Under the pieces are notes generated by a model that was not told the origin of the DNA, did not search any database, and saw only the letters and a program-made list of their open reading frames with translations. The translations under genes were made by a program, and so were the position numbers. Positions 39,720-47,880 of a DNA stretch of 64,000 bases are shown piece after piece (position 1 is the first letter of the stretch; every line of letters begins with the position of its first letter). Origin of the DNA: Burkholderiales bacterium (GTDB lineage: Bacteria; Pseudomonadota; Gammaproteobacteria; Burkholderiales; Burkholderiaceae_C); assembly GCA_028868855.1 (NCBI GenBank), contig JAGWTR010000003.1, positions 1 to 64,000 on the forward strand. Reading direction: 5' to 3'.

Positions 39720-40739
39720 ATGGAACAAGCGAACGCATCCGCTGGTGAGGACGCGCCTGACCCCGCCCTCAGCGCGACGATGACCTGGCGCAAACAGCGC
39801 ATCGGCCTGTCTTTTGTGGCCTACCTGGCCAGCAGCGGTGTCGTGGCATTTGCTGGATTTCAGCAATGGCTGCCCTGGTTTGTGGTGGCGATGTTCGTGG
39901 CCTCCGGGGTGCTGATCCACACGGCCTTCCTGCTGCTGGCGCTGCTGGACCAGGAAGTGAGCCGCCGTGATGCGCTCATGGCCATGGCGCTGATCGTGGT
40001 CGGCATGATCCCCTCGATGATCGTCATGGCCTTGCTTGATTCCAGGCCATTGCAGGCCGCGCTGCTTGTGCTGGTCATCGTGCCCGCCTTGCAGGAAATC
40101 TGGTTGCTGAACATGCAGCATGCGCAGCAACGGCTTCGCAATGACGCCTTGCAGGCTGAATTGGATGACGCGCTCAGCCTCGTCAACCGGGATGCCCTCA
40201 CGGGCTTGTTCAACCGGCAGCAGTTGTTCGAGATCTTGTCGCGAGAAGCTGCCCGTCAGACCCGGGCCAAAGGGGTGTTCAGCGTCGCGCTGCTGGACAT
40301 CGACCAGTTCAGGCAGATCAACCAGCAACACGGCTACGAGACGGGTGACGCCGTCTTGCGCGCCATCGCCACGGCGTTTGGCAGCAGATTGCGCGCCATG
40401 GACGTGCTGGGTCGTTACGGCGAAGAGGCCTTCATGCTCATCATGCCCAACACGCCGCTGGAAGGTGCTTTGATCAAGGCCGCACGCATGCACGAGCAGA
40501 TCGCGCAGTTGGCGGTGAAGGGCAAAGACGCTTCAGCGATCAAGGTGAGCGCGTCCATTGGCGTCACCGCCTTCTGTCAAGGTGAGCCTTTCGAGGTCAC
40601 CTTGGCGCGGGCCGAATCGGCTGTGCAGGTGGCACGAGCTGAAGGACCCAACCGGATTGGGTCATTGCCCCTGGTGGGCGAGCCTGTCGTTCAAGAAGAC
40701 GCCACCGTTAAATCCGCATTGGCATCACCACGTACTTAA
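39720..40739 (+). CDS. Membrane-anchored GGDEF-domain protein with degenerate active site
   Basis: 339 residues from the ATG at 39720. Five or so membrane segments (about 27-135) precede a GGDEF domain (about 150-330). The GG[DE]EF signature reads GEEAF (residues 234-238 in GRYGEEAFMLIMP), losing the second Gly and the fourth-position acid. The first metal Asp193 (LLDIDQF) is kept. The inhibitory-site motif RxxD is intact as RAMD (225-228), five residues before the signature. That combination suggests a c-di-GMP-binding receptor rather than an active diguanylate cyclase (inference). Its last 32 bp overlap the 3' end of dnaN on the opposite strand. No clear ribosome-binding site at the chosen start. 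Confidence 0.85.
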   Translation: MEQANASAGEDAPDPALSATMTWRKQRIGLSFVAYLASSGVVAFAGFQQWLPWFVVAMFVASGVLIHTAFLLLALLDQEVSRRDALMAMALIVVGMIPSMIVMALLDSRPLQAALLVLVIVPALQEIWLLNMQHAQQRLRNDALQAELDDALSLVNRDALTGLFNRQQLFEILSREAARQTRAKGVFSVALLDIDQFRQINQQHGYETGDAVLRAIATAFGSRLRAMDVLGRYGEEAFMLIMPNTPLEGALIKAARMHEQIAQLAVKGKDASAIKVSASIGVTAFCQGEPFEVTLARAESAVQVARAEGPNRIGSLPLVGEPVVQEDATVKSALASPRT

Positions 40740-41838
40740 AACCTTCGATTTCGGGGTTGGTGATCAGCACAGAGCTGTTGGCATCGTTCAGGGACAAGGT
40801 GACCATGTCCTGGCTCATATTGGCCAGCACGTCCATCAGATAGCCGACGTTGAAGCCAATTTCGAAGCTGTCGCCGCCGTAGTCGATTTCAAGCTCTTCT
40901 TTGGCCTCTTCCTGCTCCGCGTTGCTCGATGCAATGCCCAGGGTGCCCGGCGACACGTTGACACGCACGCCCTTGAACTTCTCGGACGTCAGGATGGCAG
41001 CGCGTTGCAGGCTGGACAGCAAGGTGGCACGGCCCAGGGTGATGTGGTTCTTGTGGTTTTTGGGGATGACGCGGTTGTAGTCGGGGAACTTGCCCTCGAC
41101 CAACTTGGTCACGAATTCCAGGCCCCCAAAATTGAACTTGGCCTGGTTGCCTGCAAACCGCATTTCGATCTGGGCCTCTTCGCCTTCGGCCGTGCCCTTG
41201 ACGTCGTCCTTCAAGAGGCGCTGCAGCTCCAGCACCGTCTTGCGCGGCAGGATGACTTCCTGCTTGGGCATTTCGACCTCCAGCGTGGACTGGGCCAGGG
41301 CCAGGCGGTGGCCGTCGGTGGCCACTAGGGTCAGGGTCTTGCCTTCGGCGACGAACAAGATGCCGTTGAGGTAGTAGCGAATGTCGTGCACCGCCATCGA
41401 AAAGTGCACCTGGCTGATCAGGCTTTTGAGCGTCTTTTGCGGCACGCTGAACGCAGGGCCAAAGTCGATGGCCTCTTGCACCAGGGGGAAGTCTTCGGCG
41501 GGCAGCGTTTGCAAGGTGAAGCGGCTCTTGCCGGCTTGCAAGGTCAGTTTGGCCTGGTTGGCGCTGAGTGAAACGGTCTGATCGCTGGGCAGACTTTTGA
41601 GAATGTCGATGAGTTTTTTGGCCCCAACGGTGATGGCGTAGTTGCCTTCGTCGCCGTCAAGCTGGGCCGCAGTGCGGACCTGAATTTCGAGATCGCTGGT
41701 GGTGAATTCAACCGAATCGCCGGTCTTGCGAATCAGCACGTTGGCCAAGATGGGCAGAGTATGGCGACGTTCGACGATGCCGGCAACCACTTGCAGGGCT
41801 GAGAGAACTTTTTCTTGAACTGCTTTCAACACAATCAT
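40708..41838 (-). CDS. dnaN: DNA polymerase III beta sliding clamp
   Basis: 376 residues with the three clamp domains: MIVLKAVQEKVLSALQVVAG, FSMAVHDIRYYLNGILFVAE, and the C-terminal FEIGFNVGYLMDVLANM ending VVMPMRI, the invariant clamp terminus. It holds polymerase III on DNA and is co-oriented with dnaA upstream (232-bp gap with DnaA boxes). The 3' end overlaps the convergent GGDEF gene. Confidence 0.98.
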   Translation of the reverse strand: MIVLKAVQEKVLSALQVVAGIVERRHTLPILANVLIRKTGDSVEFTTSDLEIQVRTAAQLDGDEGNYAITVGAKKLIDILKSLPSDQTVSLSANQAKLTLQAGKSRFTLQTLPAEDFPLVQEAIDFGPAFSVPQKTLKSLISQVHFSMAVHDIRYYLNGILFVAEGKTLTLVATDGHRLALAQSTLEVEMPKQEVILPRKTVLELQRLLKDDVKGTAEGEEAQIEMRFAGNQAKFNFGGLEFVTKLVEGKFPDYNRVIPKNHKNHITLGRATLLSSLQRAAILTSEKFKGVRVNVSPGTLGIASSNAEQEEAKEELEIDYGGDSFEIGFNVGYLMDVLANMSQDMVTLSLNDANSSVLITNPEIEGFKYVVMPMRI

Positions 41839-42070
41839 TTCAGTCTTTCAAATTGGTCGTCGTAGTAGAGGGCCGCATTTTTTGTGCACAACGCTATTTT
41901 CTCTTGTTCCATCAAGGATTTAGCCTAAGGACAAGCCTGTGGGTAGCGTCCATGAAATTTTGGGGTCAACAGACAACAACTTTGGAGAAGTGTCCGCCGC
42001 TGTGGACAAGTGGGTGCTTGTCCTTTATTTATCCACAACTTTGTTGGCTTGACATTCTTCACTGGTTTGG
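41839..42070. other. dnaA-dnaN intergenic region with DnaA boxes (candidate origin component)
   Basis: 232 bp without a gene. It holds a perfect DnaA box TTATCCACA at 42029-42037, a one-mismatch box on the minus strand at 42001-42009 (TTGTCCACA), and weaker ones near 41882 and 41939. T-rich and A-rich stretches (around 41874-41910 and 42020-42060) could serve as an unwinding region. It also carries the dnaN promoter. Confidence 0.5.
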
Positions 42071-43558
42071 TCATCCCTTGAGCGTCTGTTCCAGAACGTG
42101 CAGTTGCTGGTTCAATTCGGTGTCCTTGCCGCGCTCGCCACTGATCTTGCGCACGGCGTGCAGCACGGTGGTGTGATCGCGCCCGCCAAAGAGTTCGCCG
42201 ATCTCGGGCAGGCTTTTTTGCGTCAGTTCCTTGGCCAGGTACATGGCGATCTGACGCGGGCGCGCAATGCTGGCCGGGCGCTTCTTGCTGTACATGTCGG
42301 CGACCTTGATCTTGTAGAAGTCGGCTACGGTTTTCTGGATGTTCTCGACGCTGATCTGGCGGTTCTGGATGGACAGCAAATCCTTGAGCGCTTCGCGCGC
42401 GAGGGCGATGGTGATTTCTTTGTGGTTGAACTTGGCAAAGGCCAGCACCTTGCGCAGCGCACCTTCGAGTTCGCGCACATTGGCGCGCACGTTCTTGGCC
42501 ACAAAGAAAGCGACGTCCTCGGGCATCTCGATGCCTTCCTGGAAGGCCTTTTTGATCAGGATGGCCACGCGCATCTCTAATTCGGGCGGCTCGATGGCCA
42601 CGGTCAGGCCGGCGTCAAAGCGCGAGGTCAGGCGTTCATCGATGTTGACCAGACCCTTGGGGTAGGTGTCGCTGGTCATGATGATGTGCGCTTTCTTGGC
42701 CAGCAGGGCCTCGAAGGCGTTGAAGAATTCTTCTTGCGTGCGGTCCTTGCCGGCGAAGAACTGCACATCATCGATCAGCAGCAGATCGAGCTGGTGGTAT
42801 TTGGCCTTGAGCTCGTCAAAAGTCTTGCGCTGGTAGTTCTTGACCACGTCGGAGATGAACTGCTCGGCGTGCAGGTAGAGGATGCGCGCGTCGGGCTTGT
42901 CGGCCAGCAGGGCGTTGCCCACGGCGTTCATCAAGTGGGTCTTGCCCAGGCCCACCCCGCCATAGATGAAGAGTGGGTTGTACATGACGCCGGGGGCACC
43001 CGCCACATGCAGCGCGGCGGTGCGGGCCATCTGGTTGGCGCGGCCAGGCACCAGGGTGTCGAAGGTGAGGGCGGGGTTCAGGCCCATCACCTGGGGATGG
43101 GCACGGTGCCCGTTGTCGTGCGCCCGCTGGGGCGTTTGGTGGCCTTGGCTGCTGTAGCTGGCCGGGCCTTGCGGGATGTTTTGCTGCGCATTGGCCGGCA
43201 GACTCAGCCCACTGGAGCTGCCCATGCCAGGCATGGGCATGGGGGTACGCGGGGCGGGGGCCCGGGGTGCCAGGGCCAGGTCCACCTTGACGGGGCCGCC
43301 GGTCAACTCGCTGACGATGGCTTCCAGGCGCGCGCTGTATTGCGTGCGGATCCAGTCGAGCATGAAACGATTGGCGACGCGCACGCTCACGACCGTGCTG
43401 CCGTCCTGCAGGCTGACTTCAGCCTCGGGAAGGGGGCGGATCCAGGTGTTGAACTGCTGTTCGGGCAGTTCGGTGGCCAGCCGTTCGCAACTGCGTTGCC
43501 AGAGGCTGGTCAGATCAAGTGGAGGGTGACTTGCGGCGCTCGAGTCAAAGGCACTCAT
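42071..43558 (-). CDS. dnaA: Chromosomal replication initiator DnaA
   Basis: 495 residues. Domain I ([20 protein letters not shown]), a long Pro/Gln/His-rich domain II (about 95-160), AAA+ domain III with Walker [15 protein letters not shown] and Walker [15 protein letters not shown], and domain IV with the DNA-binding signature [20 protein letters not shown]. It binds the DnaA boxes on both sides of its own gene and opens the origin. Oriented leftward, with dnaN next. Confidence 0.98.
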   Translation of the reverse strand: MSAFDSSAASHPPLDLTSLWQRSCERLATELPEQQFNTWIRPLPEAEVSLQDGSTVVSVRVANRFMLDWIRTQYSARLEAIVSELTGGPVKVDLALAPRAPAPRTPMPMPGMGSSSGLSLPANAQQNIPQGPASYSSQGHQTPQRAHDNGHRAHPQVMGLNPALTFDTLVPGRANQMARTAALHVAGAPGVMYNPLFIYGGVGLGKTHLMNAVGNALLADKPDARILYLHAEQFISDVVKNYQRKTFDELKAKYHQLDLLLIDDVQFFAGKDRTQEEFFNAFEALLAKKAHIIMTSDTYPKGLVNIDERLTSRFDAGLTVAIEPPELEMRVAILIKKAFQEGIEMPEDVAFFVAKNVRANVRELEGALRKVLAFAKFNHKEITIALAREALKDLLSIQNRQISVENIQKTVADFYKIKVADMYSKKRPASIARPRQIAMYLAKELTQKSLPEIGELFGGRDHTTVLHAVRKISGERGKDTELNQQLHVLEQTLKG

Positions 43559-43791
43559 GTTGTGGATAAGTCCTTACATTGGCCGAGAATTCTAAGCGCT
43601 ACTGGGTCAGCTTGACCCAGTTATCCACAGTTTTTTACCCAGGGTTGTCCATGTTCAGGCTTGGTCATTTGCGTGGCGGGCGTTGACCAATGCCGAAAGT
43701 TTTGGTGTAATCGCGGGTTCGACCGGCTTTAGTGCCGGGAATGTCTTGCGGCAATTGCATCGCCAGGCAGAGATCACAAGAAGGATAGATC
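43559..43791. other. dnaA-rpmH intergenic region, candidate oriC
   Basis: About 230 bp between the divergent dnaA and rpmH genes. Two perfect DnaA boxes in opposite orientation: TGTGGATAA at 43561-43569 (box on the minus strand) and TTATCCACA at 43621-43629, the latter followed by a T6 run. In many proteobacteria this spacer or the dnaA-dnaN spacer is oriC. Divergent transcription away from here fits bidirectional replication. The rpmH promoter lies in the right part. Confidence 0.55.
43683..43711 (+). promoter_or_regulatory. Sigma-70-type promoter of the rpmH operon
   Basis: TTGACC (43683-43688), a 17-bp spacer, then TGTAAT (43706-43711). Close to consensus and about 80 bp before the rpmH start. 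Confidence 0.65.
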
Positions 43792-43926
43792 ATGAAACGC
43801 ACTTACCAACCGTCCAAGACCCGCCGCGCCCGTACCCATGGTTTCCTGGTGCGCATGAAGACCAAGGGTGGCCGCAAGGTCATCAATGCACGCCGCGCCA
43901 AGGGCCGTGCTCGCTTGGCTGTCTGA
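43792..43926 (+). CDS. rpmH: 50S ribosomal protein L34
   Basis: 44 residues, the usual length. It reads [20 protein letters not shown] then [20 protein letters not shown], nearly invariant for L34. AAGGA lies 9 nt upstream of the ATG. First gene of the rpmH-rnpA-yidD-yidC-mnmE series running rightward from the origin. Confidence 0.98.
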   Translation: MKRTYQPSKTRRARTHGFLVRMKTKGGRKVINARRAKGRARLAV

Positions 43927-43939
43927 GTCTGCTGAGGGT

Positions 43940-44533
43940 TTGCAAGCAGCGCTTGGCAAGCCCACCCTGTCGACCGCCGTGCGCCGTCCCAGCCTGAAGG
44001 CCGCTGAGTTTCAGAAGGCCTTGGGCACCCGCCCGGTGGCCCGCACAGCCCATTTTGTGTTGCATCACCTGCCACATAGCGCAGCGCCGTCGTCCCAGAC
44101 CACGGCGCTGATCGTCGTTGGTGAGTCGGAGTTGTCAACAGCCCCGGCGACCGAAGACATGGCCTGTGTGGATGAATTGTTGCCAACGACCCTGCGGACG
44201 GCCCCGATGGGTCCGCTCATGGGACGTTTGGGGGTGGTGTTTCCAAAGCGCCTGGCCCGCCGTTCGGTGACCCGTTCTTTGTTGCGCCATCAGGCGCGCG
44301 AGGCGGTGTTGCGTCATGCCAGCGCGGCGGCTCAGGCGGGGTGGGGGCCCGCGCACCCGGGCGATGCCTGGGTGGTGCGTTTGCGCGCACCGTTTGACAA
44401 GCAGCAATTTCCCAGCGCGGCCTCTAGTGCGTTGAATCGCGTGGTGCGCCTGGAACTCGATGCCCTGTGGGCTGCGTTGTGCGCCAAGGCCCCGCCTTTA
44501 TCTTTACACGGCACGGCCGGTCGGAGCGCTTGA
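43940..44533 (+). CDS. rnpA: Ribonuclease P protein component
   Basis: About 197 residues from a TTG at 43940; a GTG at 43979 fits the family N-terminus (RPSLKAAEFQKAL) equally well, so the start is uncertain. RnpA motifs: ARTAHFVLHH, RLGVVFPKRLARRSVTRSLL followed by RHQAREAV (the RNR-type RNA-binding helix), and DAWVVRLRAPF. It is the protein cofactor of RNase P, which matures tRNA 5' ends. It is longer than usual owing to an insertion (about residues 50-85). The stop shares a base with the yidD start (TGATG). Confidence 0.9.
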   Translation: MQAALGKPTLSTAVRRPSLKAAEFQKALGTRPVARTAHFVLHHLPHSAAPSSQTTALIVVGESELSTAPATEDMACVDELLPTTLRTAPMGPLMGRLGVVFPKRLARRSVTRSLLRHQAREAVLRHASAAAQAGWGPAHPGDAWVVRLRAPFDKQQFPSAASSALNRVVRLELDALWAALCAKAPPLSLHGTAGRSA

Positions 44534-44829
44534 TGGTGCTGTGGCGTGCGCTGAGGTCTGGGATACTCGCGGTGCTCGTGGCCCTGGTCAAGGGCTACCG
44601 GTTCTTTCTGAGCCCCTGGTTGGGCTCGGCTTGTCGTTTCACCCCCACCTGTTCTTTGTATGCCCTACAGGCGCTGGAGCGTCACGGCCCAGCTGCCGGA
44701 ACTTACCTGGCCACGCGACGCCTGCTGCGTTGTCACCCGGGGTGCCCTGGTGGGCATGATCCGGTGCCTGACAAGCGCGTGGGGCTGTTTTCTTTTTCCA
44801 ACGTTCCGTCTGACCAAGCTCACCCATGA
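44533..44829 (+). CDS. yidD: Membrane protein insertion efficiency factor YidD
   Basis: 98 residues. Conserved core LVKGYRFFLSPWLGSACRFTPTCSLYALQALERHG, then RLLRCHPGCPGGHDPVPDK, with the family's conserved cysteines. It assists YidC-dependent insertion of inner-membrane proteins. It overlaps rnpA at its start and yidC at its end (ATGA), so the three are translated in a coupled row. Confidence 0.95.
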   Translation: MVLWRALRSGILAVLVALVKGYRFFLSPWLGSACRFTPTCSLYALQALERHGPAAGTYLATRRLLRCHPGCPGGHDPVPDKRVGLFSFSNVPSDQAHP

Positions 44830-46541
44830 ATGATTTGCGTCGCACCCTGTTGTGGTCGGTGTTTGCCGTCTCACTGTTGATGATGTGGGACGGGTGGTTG
44901 CGCCACACGGGCCAACCGTCCTTGTTCGCGCCTCCGCCTCCCGCCAGCGCGGTGGCTTCGGCGTCGCCGCAGGCTTCCAACGCGGCCCTGCCCATGGCCC
45001 CAACCACGCTGAGCGGAGCCGCGGCTTCGGCCACGCCGATGGCGGCGGGCGCCAGCGCCCCGGTGGCCCCGCTCGTGCATGAGCAGCTGACGCTGACGAC
45101 GGATGTCATCAAGGCGACGCTGGACACTCAGGGCGGCAACTTGGTGAAGGTGGAGTTGCTCAAGCACCTCGATCAGGACGATGCCAGCAAGAATATGGTG
45201 GTGTTGAATCAGACACCCACGCACACGTATGTGGCCCAGACGGGACTGATTGCGGGCGCTGGCACGGACGGCCTGCCCACGCACCTGACGGCCATGACGG
45301 TGTTGACGTCCGAGCGTGAGCTGGCTGCCGGCGCTGAGGCGCTGGTGGTCAAGCTGGAATCAGCCCCCGTCAACGGCGTCAAGCTGCTCAAGACCTACAC
45401 CTTCAAGCGCGGCGAGTACGCCATTGACGTCCAGCAGGAGGTGGTCAACACGGGCAGCGCGACGGTGCGCCCGAACCTGTACTTGCAGCTGGTGCGTGAT
45501 GGCACGTTGCCAGCGCCCGCCCACAGCGGGCCCAGCTTCCTGGGCGGCCCGCAGGCTTATACCGGCACGGCTATTTACTCGGCCAAGGGCAAGTATCAGA
45601 AGGTGGACTTCACCCACATTGAAGAGAACAAGGCCGAGTTTGAAAAGGCCGATGACCACGGCTGGGTGGCGATGGTTCAGCATTACTTTGCCGCGGCCTG
45701 GCTGCACAACGACGCGGGTCCGCGCGAGTTCTTTGCCCGCAAGGTGGACACCAATTTGTACGCGGTGGGCATGATGTTCCCGCTGGGCGAGGTGGCCGCT
45801 GGCCAGAGCAAGTCCTTTGATGCGACCTTGTTCGTCGGCCCGCAAGAAGAGAAAAAACTGGCGGCGCTGGCGCCGGGTCTGGAGCTGGTCAAGGACTATG
45901 GCTGGCAACGGGTGTTGGCCGAACCGCTGTTCTGGCTGCTGGACAAATTGCACACCTTGATCGGTAACTGGGGCTGGGCCATCGTGGCGCTGGTCGTGTT
46001 GCTCAAGGCGGCCTTCTACTGGTTGAACGCCAAGGCCTATGCCTCCATGGCCAAGATGAAGGCGCTGAACCCACGTATCCAGGCCATGCGCGAGGCGCTC
46101 AAGGACAAGCCGCAGGAGATGCAGCAGCAGATGCTGAAGATCTACCGCGAAGAAAAGGTCAACCCGATCGGTGGCTGCCTGCCCATCCTGATCCAGATCC
46201 CGGTGTTCATCTCGCTGTACTCGGTGCTGCTGTCGAGTGTTGAAATGCGCAACGCCCCGTGGATTGGCTGGATCCACGACCTGTCGGTCAAGGACCCGTT
46301 CTTTGTGTTGCCGGCGCTGATGACGGCGTCGACCTTGCTGCAGACCTGGCTGAACCCGACGCCGCCGGATCCGGTGCAGGCCAAGATGATGTGGATCATG
46401 CCGATGCTCTTCTCGGTCATGTTCTTCTTCTTCCCGGCTGGGCTGGTGCTGTACTGGTTCACCAACAACGTGTTGTCGATTGCCCAGCAGTGGGCCATTA
46501 ACCGGCGCATTGAGGGGCAGGCCTTGGCCAAGGCCAGGTAG
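44826..46541 (+). CDS. yidC: Membrane protein insertase YidC
   Basis: 571 residues. N-terminal anchor (LLWSVFAVSLLMMWDGWL), an Ala/Pro-rich linker, the large periplasmic beta domain (VEEL-like LTTDVIKATLDTQGGNLVKV ... ENKAEFEKADDHGWVAMVQH), then the Oxa1-type core with five membrane segments (NWGWAIVALVVLLKAAFYWL, PVFISLYSVLLSSVEMRNAP, LVLYWFTNNVLSIAQQW). It inserts and folds inner-membrane proteins alone or with SecYEG. A strong terminator follows, so mnmE is transcribed separately. Confidence 0.97.
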   Translation: MNDLRRTLLWSVFAVSLLMMWDGWLRHTGQPSLFAPPPPASAVASASPQASNAALPMAPTTLSGAAASATPMAAGASAPVAPLVHEQLTLTTDVIKATLDTQGGNLVKVELLKHLDQDDASKNMVVLNQTPTHTYVAQTGLIAGAGTDGLPTHLTAMTVLTSERELAAGAEALVVKLESAPVNGVKLLKTYTFKRGEYAIDVQQEVVNTGSATVRPNLYLQLVRDGTLPAPAHSGPSFLGGPQAYTGTAIYSAKGKYQKVDFTHIEENKAEFEKADDHGWVAMVQHYFAAAWLHNDAGPREFFARKVDTNLYAVGMMFPLGEVAAGQSKSFDATLFVGPQEEKKLAALAPGLELVKDYGWQRVLAEPLFWLLDKLHTLIGNWGWAIVALVVLLKAAFYWLNAKAYASMAKMKALNPRIQAMREALKDKPQEMQQQMLKIYREEKVNPIGGCLPILIQIPVFISLYSVLLSSVEMRNAPWIGWIHDLSVKDPFFVLPALMTASTLLQTWLNPTPPDPVQAKMMWIMPMLFSVMFFFFPAGLVLYWFTNNVLSIAQQWAINRRIEGQALAKAR

Positions 46542-46567
46542 CTCACGACGGCCTCGCCGCAAAAGAA

Positions 46568-46604
46568 AAGCCGCCCAGGGTTCGCCCCAGGCGGCTTTTT
46601 TTTT
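46568..46604 (+). terminator. Rho-independent terminator after yidC
   Basis: Stem AAGCCGCC...GGCGGCTT (46568-46597) followed by an uninterrupted T run. The A run before the stem means it may also work for the leftward gene ending at 46622. Confidence 0.9.
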
Positions 46605-46621
46605 GGCTTGGAGCGTGCGGC

Positions 46622-46750
46622 TCAGCCGCCGGTGCGGCGGTTCATGATCATGCCGCCGGCCAGCATCGCGGCGACCCAGAAGGGCCACAAGGGCAGCTCG
46701 CTCGGGCTGGCATTGCTGAACATGAACAGCTGTTCAAGCGTGTGGATCAT
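46622..46750 (-). CDS. Small hydrophobic protein downstream of a fatty acid hydroxylase gene
   Basis: 42 residues from the ATG at 46750, with GGGGA 7 nt upstream. It reads MIHTLEQLFMFSNASPSELP, then one predicted membrane helix (WPFWVAAMLAGGMIM) and a basic end (NRRTGG). The layout, a short luminal part plus helix plus Arg, looks like a single-pass inner-membrane peptide. It is 26 bp after the hydroxylase stop on the same strand, so probably co-transcribed. No family recognised. Confidence 0.45.
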   Translation of the reverse strand: MIHTLEQLFMFSNASPSELPLWPFWVAAMLAGGMIMNRRTGG

Positions 46751-46776
46751 GGAGGTTCCCCGTTGGTGATGGCTGA

Positions 46777-47736
46777 CTAGCGGCTCATGATCACGGCGGG
46801 TGGTGATGTGGGTGTGACGTGCAACCCTGCCGGATGGACCATCGGGTCGCCGCTTTGCAGTTGTCGCGCCTTCATGCGCTTCCAGGACACTGGCACCCAC
46901 AGCTGGCGCCAGAAGTTGTGCACCGGGTAGTGCTGTTCATTGAACAAGCCCATGTGTTCGGGGCGGCTGCGACCGGCAGGGTAGACAAAGGTGCCGAACA
47001 GGCGGTCCCAGAGCATGAAGATGGCGTAGTTCTTGGCCTCGTCGATCTTGTTGGAGTGGTGCCAGCGGTGGATTTCGTTGGTGCCAATCAGGTGGTTGAG
47101 CGCGCCAAAGCGGAAGTCCACGTTCATGTGCGTGATGGTGGCCAGCACGCTGCCGATGACGCCGCCCATGATGAAGGCCTCGGGCGAGATGCCGGTTTGA
47201 AACGCCACGAAGCTGGGGACGATGCGGCGCCACAGCAGGTCGAGCGGGTGGGCGCGGCTGGCGTTGAGGACGCTGAGGCGGTGGGCGCAGTGGTGCACGC
47301 TGTGCAGGCGCCACAAGAATTCAAGCTCGTGGGCCAGGCGGTGGGTGACGTAGAACATGAAGTCAAACGTCAGGAAGGAGATGGCCACCTGCGCGGCGAA
47401 GGGCAGGTGGTGGGCGGCAAAGCGCTCGTCAAGCACCCCAAAGTGAAACAGCAGGCCAGAGCCGGTGGCCGCGATGAGGGCGTGGATGAGCAGGTTGTTG
47501 AGTCCGGCCATGGCGAACATGGCGCCGTTGCTGAGCGTGTCGGTCAGGACTTCGCCTGGTTCAAAGCGATTGGCCTGCTCGGGCCACAGGTACTGCATGG
47601 CCGTGCAGGCGATGTAGTAGGGCATGAGGTAGTACATGCCGATGCGGGCCGGGTCGAAATTGAAGGCCAACACGGCCACGATGCCGCCGGCCACTGACCC
47701 GAACAGGAACGCCCAACTGGCGATGGTCTTGAACAC
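46777..47736 (-). CDS. Sterol desaturase/fatty acid hydroxylase-family membrane protein
   Basis: 319 residues from a GTG at 47736, with GGAG 9 nt upstream. Several membrane segments and the three histidine clusters of di-iron membrane hydroxylases: HRLAHE, HSVHH and HRWHHS. The product class is hydroxylated or desaturated lipid; the exact substrate is unknown. Divergent from mnmE. A second member of this superfamily starts at 63338, but the two are clearly different in sequence. Confidence 0.85.
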   Translation of the reverse strand: MFKTIASWAFLFGSVAGGIVAVLAFNFDPARIGMYYLMPYYIACTAMQYLWPEQANRFEPGEVLTDTLSNGAMFAMAGLNNLLIHALIAATGSGLLFHFGVLDERFAAHHLPFAAQVAISFLTFDFMFYVTHRLAHELEFLWRLHSVHHCAHRLSVLNASRAHPLDLLWRRIVPSFVAFQTGISPEAFIMGGVIGSVLATITHMNVDFRFGALNHLIGTNEIHRWHHSNKIDEAKNYAIFMLWDRLFGTFVYPAGRSRPEHMGLFNEQHYPVHNFWRQLWVPVSWKRMKARQLQSGDPMVHPAGLHVTPTSPPAVIMSR

Positions 47737-47880
47737 AATGACTCCGCAACCCTTTGGACAACCGGTCCGATCGGATCACTCTAGAGGGCGCGCTGGTGGG
47801 CGAAAATAGGGAATAGTCCTTGCGGCCCCCTGAACGAGCGGGTCGAGGACAATCGGGGTTTTGACCGGGTGAAAACAAGC

